64,000 nt of DNA from Turbatrix aceti. Its lineage: Eukaryota > Nematoda > Chromadorea > Rhabditida > Panagrolaimidae. Positions 11,857 through 23,700 of the stretch are shown one piece after another. The position numbers and the translations under genes are program-made. The DNA is taken from positions 6,014,001 through 6,078,000 of the forward strand of contig OZ017766.1 in assembly GCA_963969345.1 (NCBI GenBank). Reading direction: 5' to 3'. How positions within the stretch are numbered: the stretch's first letter is position 1; the number at the start of each line of letters is the position of its first letter. The notes below the pieces were generated by a model. The model searched no databases and was not told the origin of the DNA. It saw only the letters and a list, made by a program, of their open reading frames with translations.

Positions 11857-14475
11857 ATGATTGTTTTACGACGCAAAAAATTTTCTATTTCATCTACCGT
11901 CCTGTTAGTTGCAGGAAATTTTTTCCTGGTATTGGGCATTGTTCTGGCACTGTTTTTTTTGACCCGAAGTGGTAATTTTGTTGCCCCAGTGTTTTTTTAG
12001 ATGTTTGCCACACTTTTCAGACGCAGATGAAATTCAAAGTATTCAAAGTTCTGCGATCGTTAAAAATATGGATTTACCAAATTCTGGATGGATTGATGAT
12101 TTTTACAATTCGAGTTCCGAAGCGTATAAAAATTGTTCAGGAGATGTTGTTCGGGTTTTATACGGGATCCTATGTGGAAATAACGTCGATCGAAGTGGTG
12201 ATTGCTTGGAAAAAACGAAATTGGTCGACGTTGGTGTTCTGGAAATTCTGTGAGTGATGTCCGGAGCAACTCGATTTCTTCTTCGGTTTCTGATTTTTTT
12301 AGATAAAAAACTGCCAGTTTTAGTCCCATTTCATCCGGCGGAATTAGGATACTCCTAAACTTGACATTCTCAGCCGAGAGTATTCAAACAATCGATCAGT
12401 TAAATTTAACCCTTGAGAACGCAAATACTAACGGTAACATTTTTTCTTAAATTATTTTCACATTTTTTAAAAAATTATTCACTTGTAGCAAACTTTTCAA
12501 ACCTCTGCAACCCGCTCTCTTCCATGAAATATTACACGCTTCCTCCCTACACTCCACAAACCACGATCGCCCCCTTCGTGCCCCCATCCATCGTCTACCA
12601 CTGCTCCAATTCGCCTCTGGGGAAATATGTCTACCAGGATATAGCCGTGGTCTACGACCTGGGCTCTGATTCCCCCGACTCGATGTCCGACGAATCGTCC
12701 GACCTGATCGCGGGTTTCATTACAGACTACCTCATTACAAACAGCCATTTTTCGTTCGGCGAGACTATCGACAACCTGAAGGCCCTCCAGATTGCGATTG
12801 TACCATATCCGCATACCGATGATAGCTTCGCCGGTTACATCGGCAATTTTTCGGATATCGACTCATTCGCACTACTGAATAAGACAATTGAAGAGCAGTT
12901 GGATTATTCCAAAACCATTAATTTGACTTCTGAATCTCGACCTGCTGAGTTTGTTTTTACACATTTTTACTGTCACACCAATTATTTTAAATTAACGTTA
13001 CTCAAAATTTGAAAATACTTTTAAAAAAATTTTCAAATAAGCAAAATTCCAATTTTGAACACACTGGTTGCTTTTCTCTGCTTTCTCTGCCGCTCTCTTG
13101 CTCCGTGTTTTTCCGAGCGCACGCATACGCCTGTCGTATAAAAGAGTGTCCACGAAGTCAAAAACGATGGTTACCGTGTGCGATCAGCTTTCCGGGTCCC
13201 TTACGAGATCGCGTGTCTCTGATTTACCCTGGGGAAAGTCCCTGGACCTTTGGCTGAAAGAGTCTGCGCGTGAGCCGTGCACAGTCGTGGATGCGCTGCG
13301 TGCCGGATGACCCATGAAGCGTCCGCCGAGTGACGGCACTCAACTGCAGGCCGCGATGTTCGTCATTGCAAATAGTTACGCTGGATACACAGGATAGGGC
13401 TTACTCACGGGAACCTGATTTTTTGTGATTCATAAAATCTGGTTGATTTCAGCGGCGTTTGCTGGTACGCGAGTTATCTGAATAACCAGCGTCGAGGTGT
13501 CGTTTCCACACTCGTTCTCGTGATCAAAGGTCAGCCAGTCGATCTTGAGGATTTGAATTATTGTCTGAGTTACCTGAAGGCCACAGAAATGGTCATATCC
13601 GTGATTGCCGTCGGGAATGACTGGGACACGAATGTTTTGCGCGAACTTCCGGTTGACTTTTTTGCCGTTATTCGTGTTTGGAACGGATTTATTCAAACTA
13701 TGGTCGCCAGTGATTTTACAACAAACTTTTGTAAGACTTTTCCTTGATTTCAGTTAATCAAGGTTTTTTTAGTAAACTTCTGCAGCACAAATCTTCCATG
13801 TCCAGAAAATGAACGGCTTTACGTTCAACAATCCATTTCCGTCGTTTACGATATGGCACCTGTACCTCCTCGACTTGTGCGTTTTTCCAAGTTCAAAACT
13901 TTTTTTATTCTGGTTATACTCCATTTTAGCCGCTTACAAACAGAGTTGGAGACCTGTTTAATTCCAATAATTCTTTATACAACTATGAATCAGGTGTCAC
14001 ACAACTCCTGATTATTCCGGCACCGTTGCTGTACATGGTTAACGCGACGTATTCTAGCATCAATTCTACCGCTACTCTGGGACATGAAGCTTATGACATT
14101 TACTACCATGATTCTATAAGTTGCGGGGTAGGATGCCTAAACGACACCATGGTAAACAATTCCATGGCACTGGGACTGGAATTTGTCATGGGCGTCTCAG
14201 GTGCTTTGCATCACAAAACTGCAGTTTTACTTTTTACCAACGAAAATACGATTGAGCCTTTGGGGCCCGTTATTGAAAAATTCCGTAATGCTAATGGAAC
14301 TGTCTATGCCGTGACGTTCGATAACTTTGGTACTTTTGAGGGTCTAGACTCTTTGGTGTCAAAAGTTTGGCGGGTGTCGAGGATACAAAATAATACAGAA
14401 GAAATGCTCAAAGTAAGGTCGGAGATGGAGGATCTTTTTTATGCTGCGGGAACTGCGTGTGCTAAAATTAATTGA
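11857..14475 (+). CDS. SEA/vWA transmembrane protein A (diverged paralogue)
   Basis: Seven in-phase exons: 11857-11971, 12021-12249, 12324-12433, 12489-12948, 13453-13730, 13773-13876 and 13930-14475, about 613 aa. Exon 1 encodes a short basic N-terminus and one hydrophobic helix, suggesting a type II anchor. Exons 2-3 match the SEA-like module of the two downstream paralogues (NSSSEAYKNC). Two vWA-like domains follow: one split by intron 4 (VYQDIAVVYDL) and one starting in exon 6 (VQQSISVVYDM). The metal-site DxSxS is degenerate in both (DLGSD, DMAPV), unlike in paralogues B and C, so metal-dependent adhesion is doubtful. Intron 4 (504 bp) hosts the RNase MRP RNA gene. AATAAA lies at 14536. 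Confidence 0.75.
13137..13143 (+). promoter_or_regulatory. TATA box of the intronic RNase MRP RNA gene
   Basis: TATAAAA lies about 29 bp upstream of the inferred RNA start at 13166, the spacing expected for a type 3 (external) Pol III promoter. This supports independent transcription from inside the host intron. Confidence 0.6.
13166..13420 (+). ncRNA. mrpr-1: RNase MRP RNA
   Basis: This is the RNA subunit of RNase MRP, the nucleolar endonuclease that processes pre-rRNA. Conserved region I, GGGGAAAGTCC followed by CTGGACCT, sits at 13231. The partner, TAGTTACGC then ACACAGGATAGGGCTTA, sits at 13373-13403. The two can form helix P4 with its bulged U (AAG-U-CCCT against AGGGCTT), and the flanking words follow human RMRP order better than RNase P. 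The ends pair (GGTTACCGTG at 13169 with CACGGGAACC at 13406), and a T6 terminator follows at 13419. It lies on the same strand as its host, inside intron 4 of vWA gene A. RNase P RNA is the alternative; MRP is favoured by the GTTACGC and CCTGGACCT context. Confidence 0.85.
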
Positions 14476-14829
14476 TATTGTATTACTCAGGTATTTTTTT
14501 GCACAATTTTCTTTATTTTTGTCAAATTACGTTGAAATAAATTTAAAAAAAAATTAATCGCTTTTTTTAATTGTTTTTTTTTAATTTTACATGCAAGTGA
14601 AAGTTTCCCGCGCAAAATGCAAACAACAGAACTAACATAAGTTTCTCTGATGGAATCTTATGTTAGCCTAAGTATAAATGAAAGCAATAGGCTTAGGTCG
14701 CAACGATCAAATGCAGCCAGGAAGCTTATCAATCAATCCACGTTGATTAACCCTGTCGGGAGTAGCTTGATAAAAAAAAGTTATAATTAAAGTTTTCAAT
14801 TGTATGTATGATCTTTGTTTGTGACTCTG
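14476..14829 (+). promoter_or_regulatory. promoter of vWA gene B with GATA sites
   Basis: A block at 14705-14732 (ATGCAGCCAGGAAGCTTATC and flanks) is shared with the promoter of gene C. It contains CTTATCA, with TTGATAAA about 45 bp further on. GATA-type sites like these are typical of nematode intestinal promoters; gut expression is an inference. Confidence 0.5.
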
Positions 14830-17092
14830 ATGAGTTCAAAACGATTGAATTGTTTTGGCATCACTGCGACGCTGCTCTTCGTCATCGGCACTGTCATGTT
14901 CGCTGCCGGACTTGTGCTGACGCTTGTTTTTTCTCTCAAACAAGGTAGTATCAATCGAAAACATTTTTTACTAGAATTATGTTTTGCAGAAAAAATACGT
15001 TATCCCAGCATTGTTGAGTCACGGAATTTTAATTTTGTTTTGACGAATTATCCGTGGAATCACGATCTTGAGAATCCCAGTTCTGAATCTTACAAAAATT
15101 GTACGTCTTACATAACTGGTGAAATTAAGTATTTGCTTTCTAAAAATGGTCAGAATACACAGCAGAAAAGATTCCTGCAGTTTGACGCGACTTCAGATGC
15201 TCAAATTGGGACAGTCAATGTTCTTAGGTTACTGTAAGTTTACCGAAGTTGTCGGATTATGAATTGCCAGTTTCAGACAGAATCCACCTGAAAAGGTGAG
15301 TGTTTATTTGTCTATAATTTACCTTTCGGACAACGCAACGCTTATTCCGACGGTAGCAGAAGTTGCTGGGAAGTTGGAGAGTGCGACTGATTTTTCGACG
15401 GATGTTGGAGGGACAGGTAAGGCTTTTTGCGGGAAATTGGTTTCAGGAATCAAATTTCAGACGATGTCCTTAATTTTTGTAACATAACGAGTTCGATAAC
15501 TACAACGACGTCTCCTTCGTCGACTACGACATTGGCTTCACCGACAACAACAAGTATAAAACCTCAGCAAAACACAACATGTGCCTATCCATCCAAGGGC
15601 GAATACGTCTTCCTAGACATCGCCGTCGTCTATGACCTTTCAAATTCCACGGGAACAGTTTCAAACAACGAAGTTACAAACTTCATACTGAATCACTTGT
15701 TCAATAATTCACAGTATCGTTACAAAGCCGACGACGACGCCATTCAGCTAATTACGACCACTCCAATTTTTTTTCCACAAACCAGAAATTCAACCGTTCT
15801 TCCAATGAACCTATTTTATTACACAGATTATGTAATATACAAAAGTTATGTAGACTGGGAGGTTCAGTCTTCCCTGACATACACAACATCGCCAAATTCA
15901 ACGATCAATGAGTTCGCTTTCTTTTTTGGTTGTTTGTTAATCCGCATTTGTGCATTCCAGCGGCCTTCAATACTTATCGGGACTCCAGGGACGCGACGGC
16001 GTTCAAACCGCTATCGTTATCGTTACCAAAAGTGCTACGGAAGCAGCAGGAGCTCAGGCTCTGGCAACGAGGTTTCTGAATGAAGGGAAGATTATTGTAA
16101 CCGTGCTTCTGGGAACCACAGAAGGAGAAGATGCGCTGACAAATTTGGCGACTCCGGGACTGTCTTTTGTTTTACCAGACGAAAAAAATGTTTCTGCAAT
16201 TAATGAAGTCGTTGGAAACATTGCTACTAATTTTGTTGAAATCTGTTCTTGGACTTCTGGGTTTACGACGACGACTACAACTACTACGCCGGCATCAACT
16301 ACGATTAATGGTACGATAGAAACTTCTGGAACAACTTTGGTTTCTTCGAGTGTACCGACTACCTCACCTGAACCGGTGTCTTGTGCTTTTACGCATCCGG
16401 GGAATTTAGTATACCTGGATATAGCAGTCGTCTATGACCTGTCAAATTCCACATCGAGTGTTTCGAATACCGAAATTTCAAATTTTGTTCAGAATTTGTT
16501 ATTCAGCGATTCGCATTATCAGTATCAGGCCAACGTAACTTACAATCAGCTGATCACAACGCCTCCGGTTCCATTTCCTCAAACTTCTTCGTTTTCATAC
16601 GCACTTCCGATTAGCTTCCAGTTTGTTAGTACGAAAATGACATATGATGTCTTTGTCGGTGAACAGTTGACAATGGCACAAAATGTGACATCTAGTAACT
16701 CTAATATTAACGAGTTTGTTTAAAATTTTTATTAATCGTTTTAAGAATGTTTTTTTTTCAGTGGTCTGGAGTATGTATCGACGCTTCCAGGAAGATCGAA
16801 TGTTCCGACAGCGATTATTATTGTAACCAAAAGTGCAGCTGACGTTGCTGAAGCACAAGCAACGGCTGCGAGTTTGAAGAATGACGGAAAACATATCGTA
16901 ACTCTGTTGATTGGAACCAATGATGGACAATCAGAGTTGGATAGCTTGGCGTCGCCTGGATTGGCATTTGTTCTTCCTGACATCACCAACACTTCTGCAG
17001 TTACCGAAGTTGTGCAGTGTATTGCACAGAGTTTGGTTAAAATTTGCTCTTGGTCTCCTGGCTTCGATGAAGCTGAATTTTTGACAATGTAG
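14830..17092 (+). CDS. SEA/vWA transmembrane protein B (two vWA domains)
   Basis: Six in-phase exons: 14830-14944, 14990-15233, 15277-15416, 15461-15911, 15961-16713 and 16762-17092, about 677 aa. Exon 1 encodes a membrane anchor (CFGITATLLFVIGTVMFAAG and on). Exons 2-3 form a SEA-like domain (VLTNYPW, NPSSESYKN, then PPEKVSVYLSIIYL). A short Thr/Ser linker leads to two vWA-like domains, each split by a phase-2 intron at the same place. Both keep DxSxS (DLSNS). The start at 14830 is set by alignment to gene C; an ATG 15 bases upstream is in frame. Predicted extracellular or luminal, possibly adhesive. AATAAA at 17277. Confidence 0.8.
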
Positions 17093-17766
17093 TGTGAATT
17101 TTTTTGGTCACAGGAAGTTTTTTTTTGCATTCTGGAATCGAAAGTTCACTTGTTGGCTGATTTTTAACCAACATATCGGATGTCTTACATTGATGCATTA
17201 GACATTACAACGTCACCGAGTTACCAAAGTTAATCACTAAAGTGCGTGCAACTGCCTGTTGTAATGAGTTAAAGCAAATAAAGTTATAAACGAACATATT
17301 GTATTAAAAAAATACGCCTGAAATGAATAATCATTTCTGATTTGTTTGTTCCATAAAAAACTGATACATACTATCATAAGTAAACAAAAATATGAAAGCT
17401 TTTATAATAAATTTGTTGTACTAAACATCTGTAAAAAAACCCCTCCCGTTTAAAAAAAAATGCTACATTGTCTACAAATTATGTTTTCACGTGCAAAATG
17501 CAATCCGAACAAATACTATACACGCCTTTTTTAGTTCCACTGGTACGCAGTACAAGTTTATGTGTTTATGGCGCGCTTGAAAGCGTGAAAGCGTAGCCAA
17601 AGCAAATCAAAGCGCATACCTGGGCGCGGCGGTCAGATGCAGCCAGAGAGCTTATCAATTCTTGTCGCCCAACTAAGTCGGAGGTAGTAGCGTGATAAAA
17701 AGACAATAATTAAATTTTCTCACTGTATAATTTTCGTTCGGTAATTGGTTTAATGCTGAGCGTGCA
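17093..17766 (+). promoter_or_regulatory. intergenic and promoter of vWA gene C
   Basis: The right part repeats the gene B promoter: GATGCAGCCAGAGAGCTTATC (approximately 17635-17656) and GTGATAAAAA near 17692. The left part is AT-rich with no coding sign. Confidence 0.5.
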
Positions 17767-20700
17767 ATGAGTCGGATACGATGGAATCGTTTTGGCATCA
17801 CGGCGACGATCCTTTTTGTCATCGGATCCGTCATGTTTGCCGTTGGATTGGTGCTGACGCTGGTATTTTCCCTAAAACAAGGTACGGAGAGGTTTTTATC
17901 TTAAATATAAGGCGTTGGGGTTTTGCAGAAAAAATTGTTATACGCGAAGTACCGAGCTATCCCAGCGCTGTTGAGCCTAGGAATTTTGAATTTATTTTGG
18001 CGAATTACACTTGGAATTCCGATCTTTCGAATTCCAGTTCTGAAGCGTACAAAAATTGTTCGTCTTACGTTAGTGGAGAAATTAATTATCTACTTTCTGA
18101 AAATGATCAGAACTCACAACAAAGAAGACTCATGCAGCGTGACGCAAGTTCCCAGGCTCAGATTGGTGCTGTGAATGTTCTAAGATTGCGGTGAGCTTAC
18201 CTACTAAATTTTCCCATGATTTATTCTTTGTTTCAGAGAAGTTCCACCTGACAAAGTGAGTGTTTATCTGTCCATCATTTACCTCGCGAACAACGCAACA
18301 CTCATTCCGACCGTAGAAGATGTTACTGGGAAGCTGGATAGCGGGACTAATTTTTCGACAAGCGCTAGCGGAACGAGTAAGACTTTTGCAAGAAATTGGT
18401 TTGATGGGTCAAATGGGATGTTTTCAGACGATGTTTTGAATTTTTGTAATACGACTTGTGCGACGGTTACAACGATATCGCCTTTGTCGACAACAACGAC
18501 CTCGGCGGCGGGGACTTCTACGACGCCTCTTTTGTCTTCGCCAACGAGCGTGACAACAACAACAGAAAATCCTAGCACCGTCAATCCGCCGTCTGAGACA
18601 CCGACAAGTTCAACTGGAACATCAACACCTGGATCATCGATTTCTGCTTCAACAGGCACGAGTCAAGGTACATCGACTGTGACAACGGTTACGGAGACGA
18701 CTACGTTACCCGCGTCTAATACGTCGACGGTTTCTTCAACGTCGACTACGTCACCAGCAACGGAGACAACGCTTCCATCGAACACGTCAACGACTACGGG
18801 CGCAACAACTGTTGTTTCCAGTACGAGTGAACCATCTACAACGTCTACGGCATCCGCTACTACTCCTTCTTCTTCCAATGGAACGACTACATCAACATTG
18901 ACATCAACGAGTTCAACTGGAACATCAGTGCCTACTTCTACAACAACGACAACAGTAACAACTGGCACGAGTGAAAGCACATCGACTGTGGTTACCGGTA
19001 CGACACCGAATGTAACGACATCGACTACGACGGAAAATACGACGCCTTCGTCGACCTCGTCGGCTACGTCGACAGTTACGGGAACGTCCACGTTGGGCAC
19101 GTCAACGACACAAACGGCTACATCGACCACACCATCGGAATCCACGTCTCCTTCCAGCACGTCAACGACTACGAGTGCACCGATGTCATGCCCGTATACA
19201 CAAACAGGAGATTATGTGTATCTTGACATAGCAGTTGTCTACGATCTGTCAAATACTGCATCAGGAGTTTCAAATACCGATGTTTCAAATTTCATTCAAA
19301 ATTCGTTGTTCAACAGTTCTAGCTATCAATACCAAGAAAACGATGTTCAGTTGATAACCACACCGCCTGTGCCATTTCCGCAAACTACCTCGATTTCCAC
19401 TGTTCTACCGAACAATTTTTGGAGTATTAATTCGCAGTCTGAATACGATGACATGGTCACATCACAGGTTTTATTTGCGTCTCATTTTGTGACTTCGAGT
19501 AGTTCGTCTATCAACGAGTTTGTTTGAAGTACAATTACATCTTTTGTTAACAAATTGCTTTTCAGTGGTCTGGAGTATGTATCGACGCTGCCTGGAAGAC
19601 CCAATGTTCCGACGACGATCATCATCGTAACCAAAAGTGCCGCCGAAGCAGCATCAGCGCAGGCAGTTGCAACAAGTTTGAAAAACGATGGAAAGAGTAT
19701 CGTAACAGTGTTGTTTGGAACTACTGAAGGACAGTCAGCGCTGGCTAATTTGTCATCACCTGGATTGGCATTTATCATTCCTGAGATCAACAATTCTTCC
19801 TTAGTAGTAGAGAGCATTGCCCAGAGTTTGGTTAAAATATGCTCATGGTCACCTGATTTTACCCTGCCTCCTACAACAACAGCTGCAACTACGGTGGTTA
19901 CCACACCTGTTGCAACGACTACAACAGCATCTTCGACGGCTATTGAAACGACGATTACCTCGACTTCTGGGGCTACAACGACAGAAGCGACTTCAACAGG
20001 GACTACCGTTGTTACCAGTACAATAGTAACGTCTTCTACTTCTGGAACAAGTTCTACAGCTTCAAGTGCAGCAACCACAACATCTGAGCCGACGTCTATT
20101 CCTACTACTACAGCATCTACAAGTGCAGCATCATCTACTACAGCATCTGTATCATCTACAAGTTCAGCAGAAACATCATCGATTGCCACGTCAACAGTTA
20201 CCGGAACACCTACGACGACAGTCACTACAACATCAGGTTCCACGGTTTCGAGCTCAGCAACAACACCGTCTGCTGCATGCCCAGGAGGTAACTTGGTCTA
20301 CCAGGATGTTGCACTGGCTTTCCAGGTCAATGCTCCTTCATATTCAAGTGGTATAACGGCTGCGACGAACATCACATCAAATTTTATCAAATCAACGCTT
20401 TTTACCAACACTGCATACGAGATCGGCCCGTTAGGCTTGTCTTTGGTGCCGTTTCCCAGAACTACGAATTACGCCAGCACAAACATTATTCAGCCTTACA
20501 ATGTCATGACTTCGCTTGGCGATCCGACGCTTAGCACAACCAGCTTGTCGTATTACATGAGTCGTGCTTTGCAATTTGCGCAAATTTCGTTCAATTCTAA
20601 CGCTTCGACTATCTCGGAATCATTGAATTACATTCTTAGCAACAATTTGGATCCTCGGGGCGGCGGGGTTGCAAACACGATCATTATTTTAGCTTTTGAT

Positions 20701-23700
20701 GATTCAGACGTGGTGAATTCAATCGACGCGGCAAATCAGCTCAAAGCACAGGGAAAAGAAATTATGGCAATTGGATACGGAAATTCAGTCTCCCAACTCC
20801 AGCAACTGGTCAGTCAGTCAAATTACTTTTTGACCTACGATCCTTCAACGGGGCAGGAATTAGCCGATAGTGTTGTTCAGCTGCTGCTTCAAAGGTGCTC
20901 CACGACCGGCAACACTACCACCAGTGCAACCATTTCGACAATCACAACACCAGGAGTTACATCAACGACTTCTCCGGAAAGCACCGTGATAACGACGACT
21001 CAATCAGTCACGTCCACGGAGACCGCTTCATCGACGACAACGCTGCTGCCATCAGAGTCAACTTCTTCTGCGAGCACGTCTACAACCAGTGGTACTTCGG
21101 GATCAAGTGAGTCAACTACGGCATCTGGAACGTCGTCTAGTGCAACTTCTGCTTCAACGTCCACATTGACCCCTCCAATTACGACGACGTCAGCACCGGT
21201 AACGTGTGCTTATTCGCAGAGCGGTGATCTGGTTTATCTCGACATAGCCGTTGTTTATGATTTGTCAGCTTCGACGTTTGGTGCTTCAAATAGCGATGTT
21301 GTGAACTTCATTCAGAATTCGCTTTTCAACAACTCGCATTATCAGTATCAGGAGAACAACGGTGTTCAGTTGATAACTACGCCTCCACTGCCTTTTCCAC
21401 AAACTAGTTCATTTTCTGGCGCTCTTCCGTCTAACTTCTGGAGTGTTAATTCACAGGCTTCATACGTGGACAACATTAACAACGAGGTTTCGTTTGCGCC
21501 ATATGTCGTGTCATCCAGCAACTCTTCCATCAACGAGTAAGAAAAATTTTTTATATTTATTTTCTAACTTTCATGTTGTTTTTTTTCAGCGGCTTACAAT
21601 ATCTGCCAAATCTGGCGACTCGACCTGGAGTGCAAACGGCGATCATCATTGTAACCAAGAGTGCAGCAGACGCTGCAGCGGCACAGGCGACTGCATCCGG
21701 ACTAAAAGCTCAGGGAAAGTTTATTGCCACTGTACTGCTCGGAAGCGTTGACGGTGCATCGGCGCTGGCTAGTTTGGCGTCTCCAAACCTTTCATTTATT
21801 CTGCCCGACGTCACTGACGCACCAGCAATTACCCAAGTTGTCCAGAGCATTGCTCAGGGCCTGGTTGGAATCTGCTCGGTATCGGCAAGTTCATTCACAA
21901 CAACTACGCCACTCCCTACTACTACCACCACCACCACTCCGTTGACAACAGTGGCTTCTACTACTACGACATCGACACCGGCACCAACGACGCCGCTTCC
22001 AATTTCTGGGCAGTGTCCGTATAATCAGAGAGGAAGTCTGGTCTTTTCGGATATAGCAGTCGTCTACGATCTGTCAAATACTGCATCAGGAGTTTCAAAT
22101 ACCGATGTTTCAAATTTCATTCAAAATTCGTTGTTCAACAATCCGAGCTATCAATACGAAAGTTCCGGTGTACAGCTGATAACCACGGCGCCAGTGCCAT
22201 TTCCGCAAACGAATTCTTTCAATGGCGTTCTTCCACCAAACTTATGGAGTGTTACCTCGCAGTCTGACTACAATGACTACATATCACTTGAAGTTGCGGT
22301 TGCACAGGAAGTTGTGACATCTCCTAACTCTACTATTAACGAGTTTGTTTAACATTCAGATAAACTAATGTTTTTTTTTTAATTTTGTTTTTCAGTGGTC
22401 TGCTGTATGTATCCCCGTTAACCGGAAGATCCAATGTTCCGACGACAATCATTATCGTAACCAAGAGTGCAGCCGAAGCAGCATCAGCGCAGGAAACTGC
22501 TACGAGTTTGAAAAACGAAGGAAAGAACATTGTCACCGTATTGTTTGGAACCACCGAAGGTCAATCAGTGCTGGCAGAGTTGTCTTCATCCGGATTGGCA
22601 TTTACCATTCCTGACATCAACAATACATCCTCAGTAGTACAGAGCATTGCTCAGAGTTTGGTTCAACTTTGTTCTTGGTCTCCGGGTTTTACTCCAGCTC
22701 CTACCACTCCTGGTGGAAGTACGGTGGTTACAACGACGGCGACGACACTTTCATCAACGACAGCATCAATTGCAACATCGCCAGTTACGGGAAGTTCAGA
22801 GTCTACTGGGTCCTCGACAATTACATCAACGGTTTCATCAACATCAACATTGCCGTCCACTTCCACATCTACAACGGCACCACCGACTACGACGACACCT
22901 GCACCGGTAACATGTGCTTATTCGCAGAACGGTGACCTAGTTTATCTCGACATCGCTGTTGTCTACGATTTGTCAAATTCAACGTCGGGTGCATCAAATA
23001 GCGAAGTTGCGAACTTCATTCAGAATTCGCTTTTCAACAACTCGCATTATCAGTATCAGGAGAACAACGGTTTTCAGTTGATAACTACGCCTCCACTGCC
23101 TTTTCCACAAACTAGTTCATTCTCCGGCGCTCTTGCCGTCCTAATTTCTGGAGTGTCAGTTCGCAGGCTTGAGCTACGATGAATTACATTAGCGATCGAA
23201 GTTTCGATTGCACCAGCACTTGTAACATCCAGCAACTCCACCATCAATGAGTAAGCTCAACTTTTTGTTATTTTTGATTTGATTGTCAATTTTTTAGCGG
23301 GCTGCAATATTTGACAAATCTGCCGACTCGCTCTGGAGTGCAAACTGCGATAATCATCGTAACAAAGAGTGCATCCGACGCTGAAGCAGCACAAGCAACC
23401 GCATCTGGATTAAAAGCTCAGGGCAAGTTTATTGCCACCGTACTCCTCGGAACCGAAGATGGCGAATCGGCGTTGGCTAACTTGGCATCACAAAATCTGT
23501 CATTTGTATTGCCTGACGTCAGTAACACATCAGCAGTTATCCAAGTTGTCCAGAGCATTGCTCAGGGCCTGGTTGGAATCTGCTCGGTATCGGCAAGTTC
23601 ATTCACAACAACTACGCCACTCCCTACTACTACCACCACCACTCCGTTGACAACAGTGGTTTCTACTACTACGGCATCGACACCGGCACCAACGACGCAG

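Noticed and set aside
18663..20243. Long minus-strand open frames rich in Val/Asp across the vWA gene (18663-19160, 19482-20243, also 25047-25982)
   Set aside because: They are antisense images of Thr/Ser codon repeats, have no splice logic and cross known introns.
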